Below are positions 52,374-61,205 of a stretch of DNA of 64,000 bases, piece by piece. Every line of letters begins with the position of its first letter. Position 1 is the stretch's first letter. Both the position numbers and the translations under genes were made by a program. The stretch is from the NCBI GenBank assembly GCA_944326685.1, contig CALVEV010000031.1, positions 62,001 through 126,000 on the forward strand, written 5' to 3'. Below the pieces are notes generated by a model that saw nothing but the letters and a program-made list of their open reading frames with translations, searched no databases and was not told where the DNA came from. The DNA is from Candidatus Gastranaerophilales bacterium. GTDB taxonomy: Bacteria; Cyanobacteriota; Vampirovibrionia; Gastranaerophilales; Gastranaerophilaceae.

Positions 52374-53375
52374 ATGAAATTAACAGTACTTGGAGCAGGA
52401 TGTTGGGGGTTAACTTTAGCTTGGTTATTAACAGATAACTTTGATGAAGTAGTTGTATGGGGTCGTCATTGTGATTTATATGAAGATTTAATTAAAAATA
52501 AACATGCATCAAAACCATTAGAAGTACAGTTAAAAGAAAGTGTTATTGTTACTTCAGATTTAGAAAGTGCAATAAAAGATTCCGATATAATTTTATCAGT
52601 AGTAGCTACATCTGGTATGAGAGATGTATGTGAAAATCTTAAAAAAGCAGGAATCAAATCATCACAAATATTAGTAAATGCATCAAAAGGTATTGAGTTA
52701 AATACTTTGATGAGAATGTCTGAAGTTATAAAAGATGTATTACCAGAACAAAAATTGGCTATACTTTCAGGTCCTACTTTAGCAAAAGAGGTATTACAAG
52801 GTAAACCTACAGCAGCATCAGTTGCGTCAGATGATATGGAAGTTGCAAAATTTGTTCAAGAACATTGTAATGTTCCGAATAGATTTAGATTATATTCTAA
52901 TAAAGATGTAATTGGAGTTGAACTGGGTGGTAGCTTAAAGAATGTTATAGCAATTGCATCAGGCTTTGCTCATGCAATGAATCTTGGTGATAACTGTGCT
53001 GGTTCATTGTTGACAAGAGGTATGGCTGAAATCGTTCGTTTAAGTGTTAAATTAGGAGCAAGTCCATCAACTTTATATGGTCTATCTGGTATGGGTGATT
53101 TAATTGCAACTTGTTCAAGTCCAATGTCAAGAAATTATACAGTTGGATCTTTGTTAGGACAAGGTAAAAAGATTGATGATATATTAGCTACTTTAGGTTC
53201 TGTTGCAGAAGGTGTTAAGACTTCAAAGGCAGTATGTGATTTAGCTAAAAAATTGGGAGTTGATGTTCCTGTATCTCAGGCAATATATGATGCGGTTTAT
53301 ACAGATATCACACCTCAAGAAGTTTTGAGCCGATTAATGAATAGAAAATTAAAAGAAGAAGAAAATTATGATTAA
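52374..53375 (+). CDS. gpsA: Glycerol-3-phosphate dehydrogenase [NAD(P)+]
   Basis: This 333-residue protein has an N-terminal Rossmann motif (VLGAGCWGLTLAWLLTD), VNASKGIELNT, LSGPTLAKEV, VGVELGG-like IGVELGGSLKNVIAIASG, and LYGLSGMGDLIATCSS. It reduces DHAP to sn-glycerol-3-phosphate for phospholipid synthesis. GAGAGGG precedes the ATG. It is followed by the RicT-like gene with an 8-bp overlap (ATGATTAA), which suggests coupled translation. Confidence 0.95.
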   Translation: MKLTVLGAGCWGLTLAWLLTDNFDEVVVWGRHCDLYEDLIKNKHASKPLEVQLKESVIVTSDLESAIKDSDIILSVVATSGMRDVCENLKKAGIKSSQILVNASKGIELNTLMRMSEVIKDVLPEQKLAILSGPTLAKEVLQGKPTAASVASDDMEVAKFVQEHCNVPNRFRLYSNKDVIGVELGGSLKNVIAIASGFAHAMNLGDNCAGSLLTRGMAEIVRLSVKLGASPSTLYGLSGMGDLIATCSSPMSRNYTVGSLLGQGKKIDDILATLGSVAEGVKTSKAVCDLAKKLGVDVPVSQAIYDAVYTDITPQEVLSRLMNRKLKEEENYD

Positions 53376-54306
53376 ATATGCAGTAAACTATATAAAAAAT
53401 ACTTTTGTACCGGTAGAAGTATCAGATAATACTGTACTTGTTGATGGACAGTATATTCTTGTAAGGACTGAAAAAGGAGAAGAAGCATTAAAGGTCCATG
53501 TTGTTAACCCTAAAATAGCTGAATTATGGGAAAAACAACAAGAAAAACCTGCACCATTTCCTTTTATTCGAGTAATGACTAAGCAGGATTTAGAATTTTA
53601 TGAAGAAATAAAAAAAGAAGAAGTAACTTCATTTTTTAAATGTAAGGCTTTAGTAGAAAAACTAAAATTATCAATGAATTTGGTACAATGTAGAATTACT
53701 TTTGATAAAAGAAAAATAACATTTTATTATACAGCTCCAGAAAGAGTTGATTTTAGAGAACTATTGAAAGAGTTGACTCAAGTATTTAAAAGAACAAGAA
53801 TAGATTTACGTCATATTGGGGTAAGAGATGAAACTTCATTAATGGAAGGTGCTGGCATGTGCGGTAAGCCTTTCTGCTGTTGTTCATATAAACGTAAGTT
53901 TGAACCAATAAATGTTAAATTAGCAAGAGATCAAGGAATGCCTATTACTCCATCAAAGATTTCGGGTACATGTGGAAGACTATTATGTTGCTTGAATTAT
54001 GAATACTCAAATTATATAGAAGCAGCAAAAGATATGCCTCCAATAGGTTCAACAGTAATGACTCCAAATGGATTAGGTAAGATATGTTACATTAAATTCT
54101 TAAATGGAATTGTTGCAGTTAAGTTAGAAGATGGTAAAACATATGAGTATCAAAAATCTGATATAGAAATGGTTGATGCTGATGTAAATGTTGATATAGA
54201 TATAAATGTTCCATTAGTTCAATCATATGCCGAAGATGAGAAAGTTGATATGAAACAATTAAAACAATTAGAAGATGATAGAAATAGTTCTACAGGAAAT
54301 GTTTAA
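53368..54306 (+). CDS. PSP1-domain protein, RicT/YaaT-like
   Basis: The PSP1 domain lies at about residues 65-155 (VQCRITFDKRKITFYYTAPE, FRELLKELTQVFKRTRIDL). Cys-rich motifs follow, GAGMCGKPFCCCSY and ISGTCGRLLCCLNYE, which in B. subtilis RicT help bind [4Fe-4S] clusters in the RicAFT complex. The C-terminal piece (GSTVMTPNGLGKICYIKFLN) is a small beta module. RicAFT supports RNase Y-dependent RNA processing and development in Firmicutes; here the partners are not adjacent. It overlaps gpsA by 8 bp and ends at a strong terminator. Confidence 0.88.
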   Translation: MIKYAVNYIKNTFVPVEVSDNTVLVDGQYILVRTEKGEEALKVHVVNPKIAELWEKQQEKPAPFPFIRVMTKQDLEFYEEIKKEEVTSFFKCKALVEKLKLSMNLVQCRITFDKRKITFYYTAPERVDFRELLKELTQVFKRTRIDLRHIGVRDETSLMEGAGMCGKPFCCCSYKRKFEPINVKLARDQGMPITPSKISGTCGRLLCCLNYEYSNYIEAAKDMPPIGSTVMTPNGLGKICYIKFLNGIVAVKLEDGKTYEYQKSDIEMVDADVNVDIDINVPLVQSYAEDEKVDMKQLKQLEDDRNSSTGNV

Positions 54307-54329
54307 TTGTAACAAATAATAAATTCTTT

Positions 54330-54356
54330 AAAAGCCTCTTAAATAGAGGCTTTTTT
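54330..54356 (+). terminator. Terminator after the RicT-like gene
   Basis: AAAAGCCTC (54330-54338) pairs with GAGGCTTTT (54346-54354) and is followed by further Ts. Confidence 0.93.
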
Positions 54357-54713
54357 AATTGAAAAAGTGTAGTAGAAATAATGAAATATTAAGTTTTGTA
54401 ACAAAAATATATATAAAGTATTTACAAAAATAATTATATTTGCAATAATGATTATGTAAGAAATAAAGAAGAAGGTTATAAAACAACAACTATTACATGT
54501 GGCTTTTTAATGCCAATACAACAACTATCTACATTTTTTACAAATCAAACTTAAAAGAATTGAAGTTTGAGAGAAATCCAAAAACTATCACAATATGACT
54601 TAATAGACGATAACTCAATACTTTTCGAGGAATGTCGAATAGTTTGTGTTGCGGTAGTTAGATAATGACAACTTAACACGATGTTAGACATATAATTTCG
54701 AAAGGAGATTGAA
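54357..54713 (+). promoter_or_regulatory. Long flagellin upstream region
   Basis: 357 bp without a gene. It contains TTTTGTAAC at 54394-54402 and a 16-bp near-direct repeat (ACAACAACTAT-TACAT at 54483-54498 and 54518-54534, one inserted base). It also has an inverted repeat CAAACTT (54546-54552) / AAGTTTG (54563-54569), and GACGATAA at 54606-54613, which is one base from the sigma-28 -10 box GCCGATAA but has no matching -35. A strong AAAGGAGA ribosome site lies at about 54700-54707. Confidence 0.45.
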
Positions 54714-55730
54714 ATGGTACTCACAATCAACACAAACATGGGGGCATTACAAGCCCAACACGCATTAGCAAGTTCAACGAATTCGTTGAATAAGTCAATT
54801 GAAAGAATGACTACCGGTTTTAAAATTAACTCAGCAGCAGATGATGCAGCAGGATTAGCAGTTGCAACAAAAATGGAAACAAAATTGAATTCAATATCAG
54901 TTGCAGAATCAAATGCTCAATTAGGTAGTTCATTAATCAGTACAATTGAAGGTAACTATGGTGTAATTCAAGATCACTTACAACGTATCAGAGATTTGAC
55001 CGAACAAGCAGCAAACGGAACTTACGCATCAGATTCATTAAGAGCAATTCAGTCAGAAATATCTCAAAGATTAGATGAAATCGACCGTGTAACAGCAAAT
55101 ACAGAGTATAATGGAATGTATTTGATTGCAGGTGACGCAGATTTATCTACAAATGGTTTGGACTTACAAGTAGGTATTACATCAAGTACAAATTCTGTAA
55201 TTACATTAGATGCAGATTTGTTCAGATCTTGTAAAGCTTCATCATTATTAAACTTTGGAGATGCAATAGGTGCAGGTGCAGATGGTGTAATAAATACAGA
55301 TGGAAAAGAAGTATCGATGGGGGCTATTGATACAAAAGATAAGTTTGCAAAATTATGTGCAGGTTTAGCTACAGCTAGAGATGCTTATGGTAATGTTGAT
55401 GTTCCTGATCCAAATGGTGGCACAGATGTTAATACAACATTAGAAGGAACCTTCGGTGCAAACCAAATGTTGGCGACAATAGACTATGCATTAGCTGATA
55501 TATCAGACAGAATGACTATCTTAGGTGCGACTCAAAACAGAGTAGATTCTGCACAAGAAGCATTACAAGTACAATCAGATAACTTGACATCATCATTATC
55601 TACTGTAAGAGATGCAGATATTGCAGCAGAATCTTCATCATTCGTTTCAGCTCAGATTCTTCAACAAGCATCAGCGTCATTATTGACGACTGCTAACCAA
55701 ACTCCATCAATTGCGTTGAACTTAATCTAG
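54714..55730 (+). CDS. fliC: Flagellin
   Basis: This 338-residue protein has conserved flagellin ends: LTINTNMGALQAQHALASST, then SIERMTTGFKINSAADDAAG at the N-terminus, and ISDRMTILGATQNRVDSAQE, RDADIAAESSSFVSAQIL and LLTTANQTPSIALNLI at the C-terminus. The central domain (about 140-265) is short and variable. It polymerises into the filament and carries no signal peptide, being exported by the flagellar type III system. Ser/Thr residues in the middle could be glycosylated by the Maf-type protein encoded at 13764. Strong ribosome site; terminator at 55812. Confidence 0.96.
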   Translation: MVLTINTNMGALQAQHALASSTNSLNKSIERMTTGFKINSAADDAAGLAVATKMETKLNSISVAESNAQLGSSLISTIEGNYGVIQDHLQRIRDLTEQAANGTYASDSLRAIQSEISQRLDEIDRVTANTEYNGMYLIAGDADLSTNGLDLQVGITSSTNSVITLDADLFRSCKASSLLNFGDAIGAGADGVINTDGKEVSMGAIDTKDKFAKLCAGLATARDAYGNVDVPDPNGGTDVNTTLEGTFGANQMLATIDYALADISDRMTILGATQNRVDSAQEALQVQSDNLTSSLSTVRDADIAAESSSFVSAQILQQASASLLTTANQTPSIALNLI

Positions 55731-55811
55731 TAATAGGAAATGAATGATATGAATAAAGAAATAAAAAGTATAAAAATCTAAATATAGCTGTTGATTGTGA
55801 TATTATTAAAT

Positions 55812-55846
55812 GGCAAGGGCTGAAAAGTTTCTTGCCGTTTTTTTTT
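55812..55846 (+). terminator. Flagellin terminator
   Basis: GGCAAG (55812-55817) pairs with CTTGCC (55831-55836), followed by an eight-T run. Confidence 0.85.
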
Positions 55847-55923
55847 AGGGGTAAATGAGGATGAATTTATAGATATAAAAATAATAGATATAATTTTTTT
55901 TATATTTATAGTAGAATTTGGTT

Positions 55924-57066
55924 ATGGATAGAAAAGAATTTTTAAATGTTAAAAGAATTGTAATTAAACTTGGTACAAATGTATTAAGAAATGAAGACGG
56001 AGATGTTGCATTATCTCGTATATATTCTTATATTGAGGATATCTCAAAACTTGTAAAATCAGGTAAAGAAGTTATTTTAGTAACATCAGGTGCCGTTGGT
56101 TTAGGCAAAAAAAAGATAGGTTTATCCAATACTGATGGTGTTGCTTTGAAACAAGCATGTGCTGCTATTGGTCAAAGTCGTTTGATGTCATTATATGAAG
56201 AAGGTTTTGATACATATAATGTTGTTGCAGCCCAAATTCTTTTAACAGAAGATGATTTTTCGCAAAGAAAAAAATATTTAAGTTTAAGAACTACATTAAA
56301 TCGTTTATTAGAGATGAAGGCAGTTCCTATTATCAATCAGAATGATACAGTATCTGTCATAGATTTTGATGATGCATTTAATACAATGCAAGTATGTTTT
56401 GCAGATAATGATAAACTTTCAGCTCTTGTTGCAAGTGAATTAGATGCTGATTTATTATTAATATTATCAGATGTAGATGGGTTATATGATTCAAATCCAA
56501 AAGATAATCCGAATGCTAAAATGATAAAAGAAGTTGTTGGAGTTACTGATGAAATAAGAGCATTGGGTTCTGATGCCTCAGAAGGTGGTAGAGGTGGAAT
56601 GAGGACTAAGCTAGAAGCTGCAAGGCTTGTTACAAGGTTTGGTGGTAAAGCTCTTATTGCAAATGGTAAAATACCATATGTAATTAGTGAAATTTTCAAT
56701 CAAAAAGAAATCGGCACTATGTTTATTCCAAATAACGAAAATCTATCAGAAAAGAAACGTTGGATTGGTTATGCAACAAATATTGTTGGAAAATTGATTG
56801 TTAATAATGGCGCAAAAGATGCAATATTAAATAAGGAATCAAGTTTGCTACCGATAGGTGTAATTGGTGTTGTAAATGATTTTAAACGTGGAGAAGTAAT
56901 TTCTATCCACGATGAAAATGATGTTGAATTTGCGCGTGGAATTGTAAATTATAATTCAGATGACTGTAAGAGAATTATTGGGAACCATTCAAATGAAATT
57001 TTAAAAGTTTTGGGTTTCAAGAATTATGATGCAATAATAACAAGAGATAATATAACAATTTTATAG
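55924..57066 (+). CDS. proB: Glutamate 5-kinase
   Basis: This 380-residue protein has an amino-acid kinase domain (IVIKLGTNVLRNEDGDVA, VILVTSGAVGLGKKKIGL, INQNDTVS, FADNDKLSALVASELDADLL, EGGRGGMRTKLEAARLVTRF). A C-terminal PUA domain (about 275-360, with GAKDAILNKESSLLPIGVIG) is the E. coli-type arrangement. It phosphorylates glutamate in the first step of proline synthesis. The ATG at 55924 was chosen over TTG 55918. TAGAAT at 55912-55917 lies six bases upstream and no ribosome site is seen. It precedes proA by 10 bp. Confidence 0.96.
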   Translation: MDRKEFLNVKRIVIKLGTNVLRNEDGDVALSRIYSYIEDISKLVKSGKEVILVTSGAVGLGKKKIGLSNTDGVALKQACAAIGQSRLMSLYEEGFDTYNVVAAQILLTEDDFSQRKKYLSLRTTLNRLLEMKAVPIINQNDTVSVIDFDDAFNTMQVCFADNDKLSALVASELDADLLLILSDVDGLYDSNPKDNPNAKMIKEVVGVTDEIRALGSDASEGGRGGMRTKLEAARLVTRFGGKALIANGKIPYVISEIFNQKEIGTMFIPNNENLSEKKRWIGYATNIVGKLIVNNGAKDAILNKESSLLPIGVIGVVNDFKRGEVISIHDENDVEFARGIVNYNSDDCKRIIGNHSNEILKVLGFKNYDAIITRDNITIL

Positions 57067-57076
57067 GGGTGTTGTT

Positions 57077-58330
57077 TTGAATAAGGAATTTTTAGAGATT
57101 GCAAAGAACGCTAAAATAGCGTCAATTAATGCACAAAAATTATCAAATGATATAAAAAATCAAGCATTAAAAACTATTGCAAAAAGATTAGAAGAAAAGA
57201 AAGAAGAAGTTTTTGATGCTAATAAACAAGATATGAAAGAGGCTGAGGAATTATTAAAAAATGGAGAAATATCTCAGTCAATGTATAATAGATTGAAACT
57301 TGATGAAAATAAAATGCGCGATATGATTCAAGGTTTGGTTGATATTTCTAAACTTCCTGATCCTGTTAATAAAAAACTATTCGAAAGAGAATTGGACAAA
57401 GGTTTGATATTAACAAAAGTTACTTGTCCTATTGGGGTTCTTGGAATTATATTTGAGGCAAGACCTGATGTAATATCTCAGATTTCAGCTTTAGCAATAA
57501 AATCATCAAATGCTGTTATATTAAAAGGTGGTAAAGAATCTATAAATACAAATAAAGCTATTTTAGGAATAATAAATTCGGCTCTAGATTCTGTTGAAGG
57601 ATTTCCAAAAAATATGCTAAATCAAGTATTTTCAAGAGATGACGTAAAAGAAATGCTTGAAGCAGATAAGTATATTGATTTAATCATTCCAAGAGGTGGA
57701 AATTCTTTGGTTCAATTTATTAAATCAAATACAAAGATTCCAGTATTAGGTCATGCAGATGGAATTTGTCATATATTCGTTGATGAAACAGCAGATTATG
57801 ATATGGCTAAAAAGGTTATAATTGATGCAAAGACTCAGTATCCAAGTGCTTGTAATGCTGTTGAAACTTTATTAATTAGTGATAAATTTTCAAGGGCAGA
57901 CGAATTATTGAAAGAATTAGAAAATGCCGGTATTAAATTAATTTCTAATCCTGAAAGTTGGCATAAAGAATATTCAGATAAGATATTAGCTTATAAATAT
58001 GTATCATCAGTTGGAGAAGCAATTGAACATATTAATGAATATGGTTCTGGTCATACAGAATCTATTATTACATCAGATAAGAATAATGCAGAATTATTTA
58101 TGGATATGGTAGACTCTGCAGGTGTTTATCATAATGCATCAACAAGATTTGCAGATGGTTTTAGATATGGATTCGGGGCAGAAGTTGGTATTTCAACAAA
58201 TAAAACTCACGCAAGAGGTCCTGTTGGTATGGATGGACTTGTAATTTATAAATATAAATTAAGAGGTTCTGGTGATACAGTAATTGATTATGTAAAAGGT
58301 GAAAAACACTTTACACATAAGGATTTATAA
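57077..58330 (+). CDS. proA: Gamma-glutamyl phosphate reductase
   Basis: This 417-residue ALDH-superfamily enzyme has GVLGIIFEARPDVISQISAL, AVILKGGKESINTNKAI, YPSACNAVETLLI (catalytic Cys) and GHTESIITSD. It reduces glutamyl-5-phosphate to glutamate semialdehyde, following ProB in proline synthesis. A TTG start at 57077 follows AGGGG at a proper distance. A proC is not adjacent. It ends 1 bp before the tyrA-like ATG, whose ribosome site lies inside the proA end. Confidence 0.96.
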   Translation: MNKEFLEIAKNAKIASINAQKLSNDIKNQALKTIAKRLEEKKEEVFDANKQDMKEAEELLKNGEISQSMYNRLKLDENKMRDMIQGLVDISKLPDPVNKKLFERELDKGLILTKVTCPIGVLGIIFEARPDVISQISALAIKSSNAVILKGGKESINTNKAILGIINSALDSVEGFPKNMLNQVFSRDDVKEMLEADKYIDLIIPRGGNSLVQFIKSNTKIPVLGHADGICHIFVDETADYDMAKKVIIDAKTQYPSACNAVETLLISDKFSRADELLKELENAGIKLISNPESWHKEYSDKILAYKYVSSVGEAIEHINEYGSGHTESIITSDKNNAELFMDMVDSAGVYHNASTRFADGFRYGFGAEVGISTNKTHARGPVGMDGLVIYKYKLRGSGDTVIDYVKGEKHFTHKDL

Positions 58331-58331
58331 T

Positions 58332-59120
58332 ATGAAAATCGGAGTTTTAGGGTTAGGTTTAATAGGTGGCTCAATTTTTAAATCATTAAAAGAATTGGGC
58401 TATGATGTAATTGGTATTTCTAATTCTCAGGGGGGTAAATATGAAAATATTTATTCTGATAGAAGAAAATTAAAAGAGTGTGAATTAGTTTTTGTATGCT
58501 CCCCTATGAATAAAGTTCTTGAAGATTTAAAAGATATAGAAAAGTATTTAAGTAAAGATACAATAGTTACAGATGCTTCAAGTTTAAAGAGTTTTGTATC
58601 AGAAAACAAATATAATTATAACTTTGTTCCATCACATCCAATGGCAGGAACTGAATTTTCTGGATTTGAAAATTCATATTCTGGATTATTTACAGGAGCA
58701 AAATGGGTATTAACTCCATTTGATGGGACAGTTCCTAAAACTTTGAGGAAAGTTATAGAGGATATGGGGGCAAAAGTTGTTGTAACTGATGCAAAATCTC
58801 ATGATGAATCGGTAGCTTTGATATCACATATGCCTTTGGTGTTAGCTCAAGCTTTGTTTATGTCTGCAGATGACAATGAACTAGCAAAAGTATTAGCTTC
58901 TTCTGGCTTTAGAGATATGACAAGATTAGCTTTGTCTAGCGAAGAAATGGCTTGTGATATGGTTAAAATGAATTCTGAAAATATCCAAAAAGCATTGCTG
59001 AAATTGTATTCTAATATTGGCAATTTAATAAAAGAAAATTACCCAGAAAGTATACATAAGATAAAAGAAAATAGAGATAAAATGTATAAAGATGGGATAA
59101 ATGTTTATCCTATTGTCTAA
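58332..59120 (+). CDS. tyrA: Prephenate dehydrogenase (TyrA family)
   Basis: 262 residues from ATG 58332, chosen because AAGGA lies nine bases upstream; the frame is open from 58299. It contains the Rossmann motif IGVLGLGLIGGSIFKSL, VFVCSPMNKVLEDL, VTDASSLKSFV, FVPSHPMAGTEFSGF and HDESVALISHMPLVLAQAL (catalytic His region). It oxidatively decarboxylates prephenate (or arogenate) in tyrosine synthesis. No fused ACT or chorismate mutase domain is present. Follows proBA closely and is probably in their operon. Confidence 0.93.
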   Translation: MKIGVLGLGLIGGSIFKSLKELGYDVIGISNSQGGKYENIYSDRRKLKECELVFVCSPMNKVLEDLKDIEKYLSKDTIVTDASSLKSFVSENKYNYNFVPSHPMAGTEFSGFENSYSGLFTGAKWVLTPFDGTVPKTLRKVIEDMGAKVVVTDAKSHDESVALISHMPLVLAQALFMSADDNELAKVLASSGFRDMTRLALSSEEMACDMVKMNSENIQKALLKLYSNIGNLIKENYPESIHKIKENRDKMYKDGINVYPIV

Positions 59121-59155
59121 TTGAAAGATTTATTTAATTCGTTTAATTTACCCAT

Positions 59156-59398
59156 ATGACAACGATAATTGGTGTAAAGTTAACAAATAGAATGGAACTT
59201 TCAAATGAGTTTCAGAATATAATATCAAAATTTGGGTGTGCAATAAAAACTCGAATAGGTTTGCATAGTACTTGTAGTAATGTATGTGCAAACTGGGGTA
59301 CAATTCTTCTTGAAATTATTGATGAGTCTGTGACAAGTGAATTAAAGAAAGATTTATCAAGATTAGATGGTGTAAGAGTTCAATCAATGACTCTTTAA
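59156..59398 (+). CDS. TM1266-like small ferredoxin-fold protein (80 aa)
   Basis: The 80 residues (IIGVKLTNRMELSNEFQNII, KTRIGLHSTCSN, GTILLEIIDE, LKKDLSRLDGVRVQSMTL) follow the TM1266/iron-only hydrogenase system regulator family, which has an ACT-like fold with a signature of I-G-V/I-x-L-x-N-R and a closing V-x-V-x-S. In other anaerobes this gene accompanies HydEFG maturation factors. None is nearby. There is no ribosome site; TTGAAA and TTTAAT boxes lie upstream (59121-59147), eight bases before the ATG. Confidence 0.7.
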   Translation: MTTIIGVKLTNRMELSNEFQNIISKFGCAIKTRIGLHSTCSNVCANWGTILLEIIDESVTSELKKDLSRLDGVRVQSMTL

Positions 59399-59471
59399 AT
59401 TCCCTCTAGCTAAATTTTATAAAATAGATTATAATATTTAGATTATTAGAATAGAAGAATTGGAGATTGTT

Positions 59472-60221
59472 ATGAAAAATATTAGAGAAATCAAAGATTA
59501 CCAAGTTTTGTTATTAGGTATTGTAATAGCAATTGGAGCAATGTTATCAACATTTATTTTTTCTCATGCAGTAGTAGCATATCAAAAACTCCAAAATCAT
59601 GCATTGACAGTAACAGGTTCTGCATCAAAGGATATTTCATCTGATGTTGCAGTATGGAAAGGTTACTATTCAATAAGAAGTAAAGATTTAAAATCAGGTT
59701 ATGATAAGATAGATGCAAACAAAGCTTATATAAAAAAATATTTAATTGATAAGGGTGTAAAAGAATCAGATATAAAATTTTCAACAGTTTCATCTTATCC
59801 GGTATTTAAAAAGTTAGCAAATGGATATGATTCATCTGTAATTGAATGTTATAATGTTTCTCAAAATGTAGAAGCAACGTCTTCTGACGTTGATGGTATA
59901 ACAAATATTTCTCAAGATGTTGGTAAATTAGTTGCTAATAATATTGAAATTACATCAAATCAAGTTGAATATTATGTATCAAATTTAGATGAATTGAAAG
60001 TAGAAATGCTTGCGGCTGCAACAAAAGATGCAAAACAGAGAGCTAAAAGTATGGTAGAAAGTACAGGTGGACATATTGGTCCAATGACATCAGCTAAAAT
60101 GGGAGTATTTCAGATAGTTGCAAAAAATTCAACAGATGTATCAGATTATGGGATTTATAATACCAATGCAAAAGATAAGAAAATTAATGCTGTTGTAAAT
60201 GCTACTTTTACTATAAAATAG
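59472..60221 (+). CDS. SIMPL-domain (DUF541) protein, membrane-anchored
   Basis: About 249 residues from ATG 59472, preceded by GGAG; a TTG at 59460 is less likely. An N-terminal membrane anchor (VLLLGIVIAIGAMLSTFIFS, about 12-31) is followed by the SIMPL fold: ALTVTGSASKDISSDVAVWK, LIDKGVKESDIKFSTVS, and LKVEMLAAATKDAKQRAKSM. SIMPL proteins are periplasmic or surface proteins whose molecular role is poorly known; some respond to oxidative stress. It precedes a small secreted protein by 4 bp. Confidence 0.88.
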   Translation: MKNIREIKDYQVLLLGIVIAIGAMLSTFIFSHAVVAYQKLQNHALTVTGSASKDISSDVAVWKGYYSIRSKDLKSGYDKIDANKAYIKKYLIDKGVKESDIKFSTVSSYPVFKKLANGYDSSVIECYNVSQNVEATSSDVDGITNISQDVGKLVANNIEITSNQVEYYVSNLDELKVEMLAAATKDAKQRAKSMVESTGGHIGPMTSAKMGVFQIVAKNSTDVSDYGIYNTNAKDKKINAVVNATFTIK

Positions 60222-60225
60222 AATT

Positions 60226-60489
60226 ATGAAGAAAAAGATTTTAATTTTACCGATATTAATATGCTTAGGTTTGCCTGTATTTGCAGATTACAATTCTCAA
60301 ATGCAAAATTTTCAGCAACAGAGGAATCAATATTATGCAAGACAGCAGGCATATCAAAATAAAATTATGCAAAATCGTCAGTATCAGTATCAGCAACAAG
60401 AAGAGATAAGACAAAGAAATTTAGGGTTGTTTGAGAATGAAAAATTAAGACATTTTGGATATACAGGTGTCTATTATTATGATTATTAA
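60226..60489 (+). CDS. Small secreted Gln/Tyr-rich protein (87 aa)
   Basis: Not a known family. The signal peptide MKKKILILPILICLGLPVFA is followed by a low-complexity Q/N/R/Y-rich mature part (NFQQQRNQYYARQQAYQNK, QYQYQQQEEIRQRN) and an aromatic end (FGYTGVYYYDY). The composition suggests a helical or disordered periplasmic protein. It follows the SIMPL gene by 4 bp and ends before a strong terminator, so the two form one unit. Confidence 0.75.
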   Translation: MKKKILILPILICLGLPVFADYNSQMQNFQQQRNQYYARQQAYQNKIMQNRQYQYQQQEEIRQRNLGLFENEKLRHFGYTGVYYYDY

Positions 60490-60511
60490 TAATTAAAAAT
60501 ATTTTGAAATA

Positions 60512-60535
60512 AAAAAGTCCCTATTAGGGACTTTT
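60512..60535. terminator. Bidirectional terminator
   Basis: AAAAAGTCCCT (from 60512) and AGGGACTTTTT (to 60535) form a strong stem with A and T tracts on both sides, shared by the convergent genes. Confidence 0.9.
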
Positions 60536-60562
60536 TCGTATTTTAATCAAAATTTGAATGTT

Positions 60563-61015
60563 TTATTCTTCGTCTTCAACTATTTTACATTGACCGATTG
60601 CATTTGCTGTTCGATACCATGTTCCATAATCTCTTTTTGCAGAGAATCTATATTCACCTGTGTTTCTATCGATTGTTACCCATTTATAATCCATAGTCCA
60701 TGTTTCATAGAATCTATCTTTGAACTTGATTTCATCATTTGTGATTTTAAGTTTTAAAACTTTTTTAGGGTCATCATTAATTTTTCCGTAAAGTTTTACA
60801 AGATTTGGGCTATAAATTTTTCCATTTTTAAAATAGTAATAATCAGTTGTTTCTTTATAATCATCAATAGTACCTCTAATCATTTTAGCAGTACATTCTA
60901 ATTTTGTACCATCTTCAACTGTGTATATTACATTTTTTTTAGCAGCAATTGCAGTAATTGTAGAGATAGATGTAAATAAAGTTATTAATGCTATTGTTGA
61001 TAAAATCTTTTTCAT
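60563..61015 (-). CDS. Secreted protein of unknown function (150 aa)
   Basis: A signal peptide (MKKILSTIALITLFTSISTI, cleavage near AIA-A) is followed by a beta-rich domain with VIYTVEDGTKLECTAKMIRG, TDYYYFKNGKIYSPN and WTMDYKWVTIDRNTGEYRFS, ending IGQCKIVEDEE. Two Cys residues (about 41 and 143) could form a disulphide. The DRNTGEYRF block resembles lipocalin-like or META-like beta strands, but no family is certain. Good GGAG ribosome site upstream; a single-gene unit. Confidence 0.7.
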   Translation of the reverse strand: MKKILSTIALITLFTSISTITAIAAKKNVIYTVEDGTKLECTAKMIRGTIDDYKETTDYYYFKNGKIYSPNLVKLYGKINDDPKKVLKLKITNDEIKFKDRFYETWTMDYKWVTIDRNTGEYRFSAKRDYGTWYRTANAIGQCKIVEDEE

Positions 61016-61205
61016 AAAAACTCCTTTTGATTTAAGAGTTTATTATAAATAGGTTTTAAAATCAATGAAACTTTAGTCTAACGAGGAAATAAATTAATCA
61101 AATATTTGTAACAATTTAAACAATAATTTTTTATATAAGTAAATTAATATCACTAATAAAACTTTATAAATATGTGTGTATTAAAAAGTACGGAAGGTTA
61201 TAATA

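Noticed and set aside
54606-54613. Firm sigma-28 promoter for flagellin
   Set aside because: GACGATAA is close to the -10 consensus, but no TAAA-type -35 lies at the right distance; kept only as a weak candidate.
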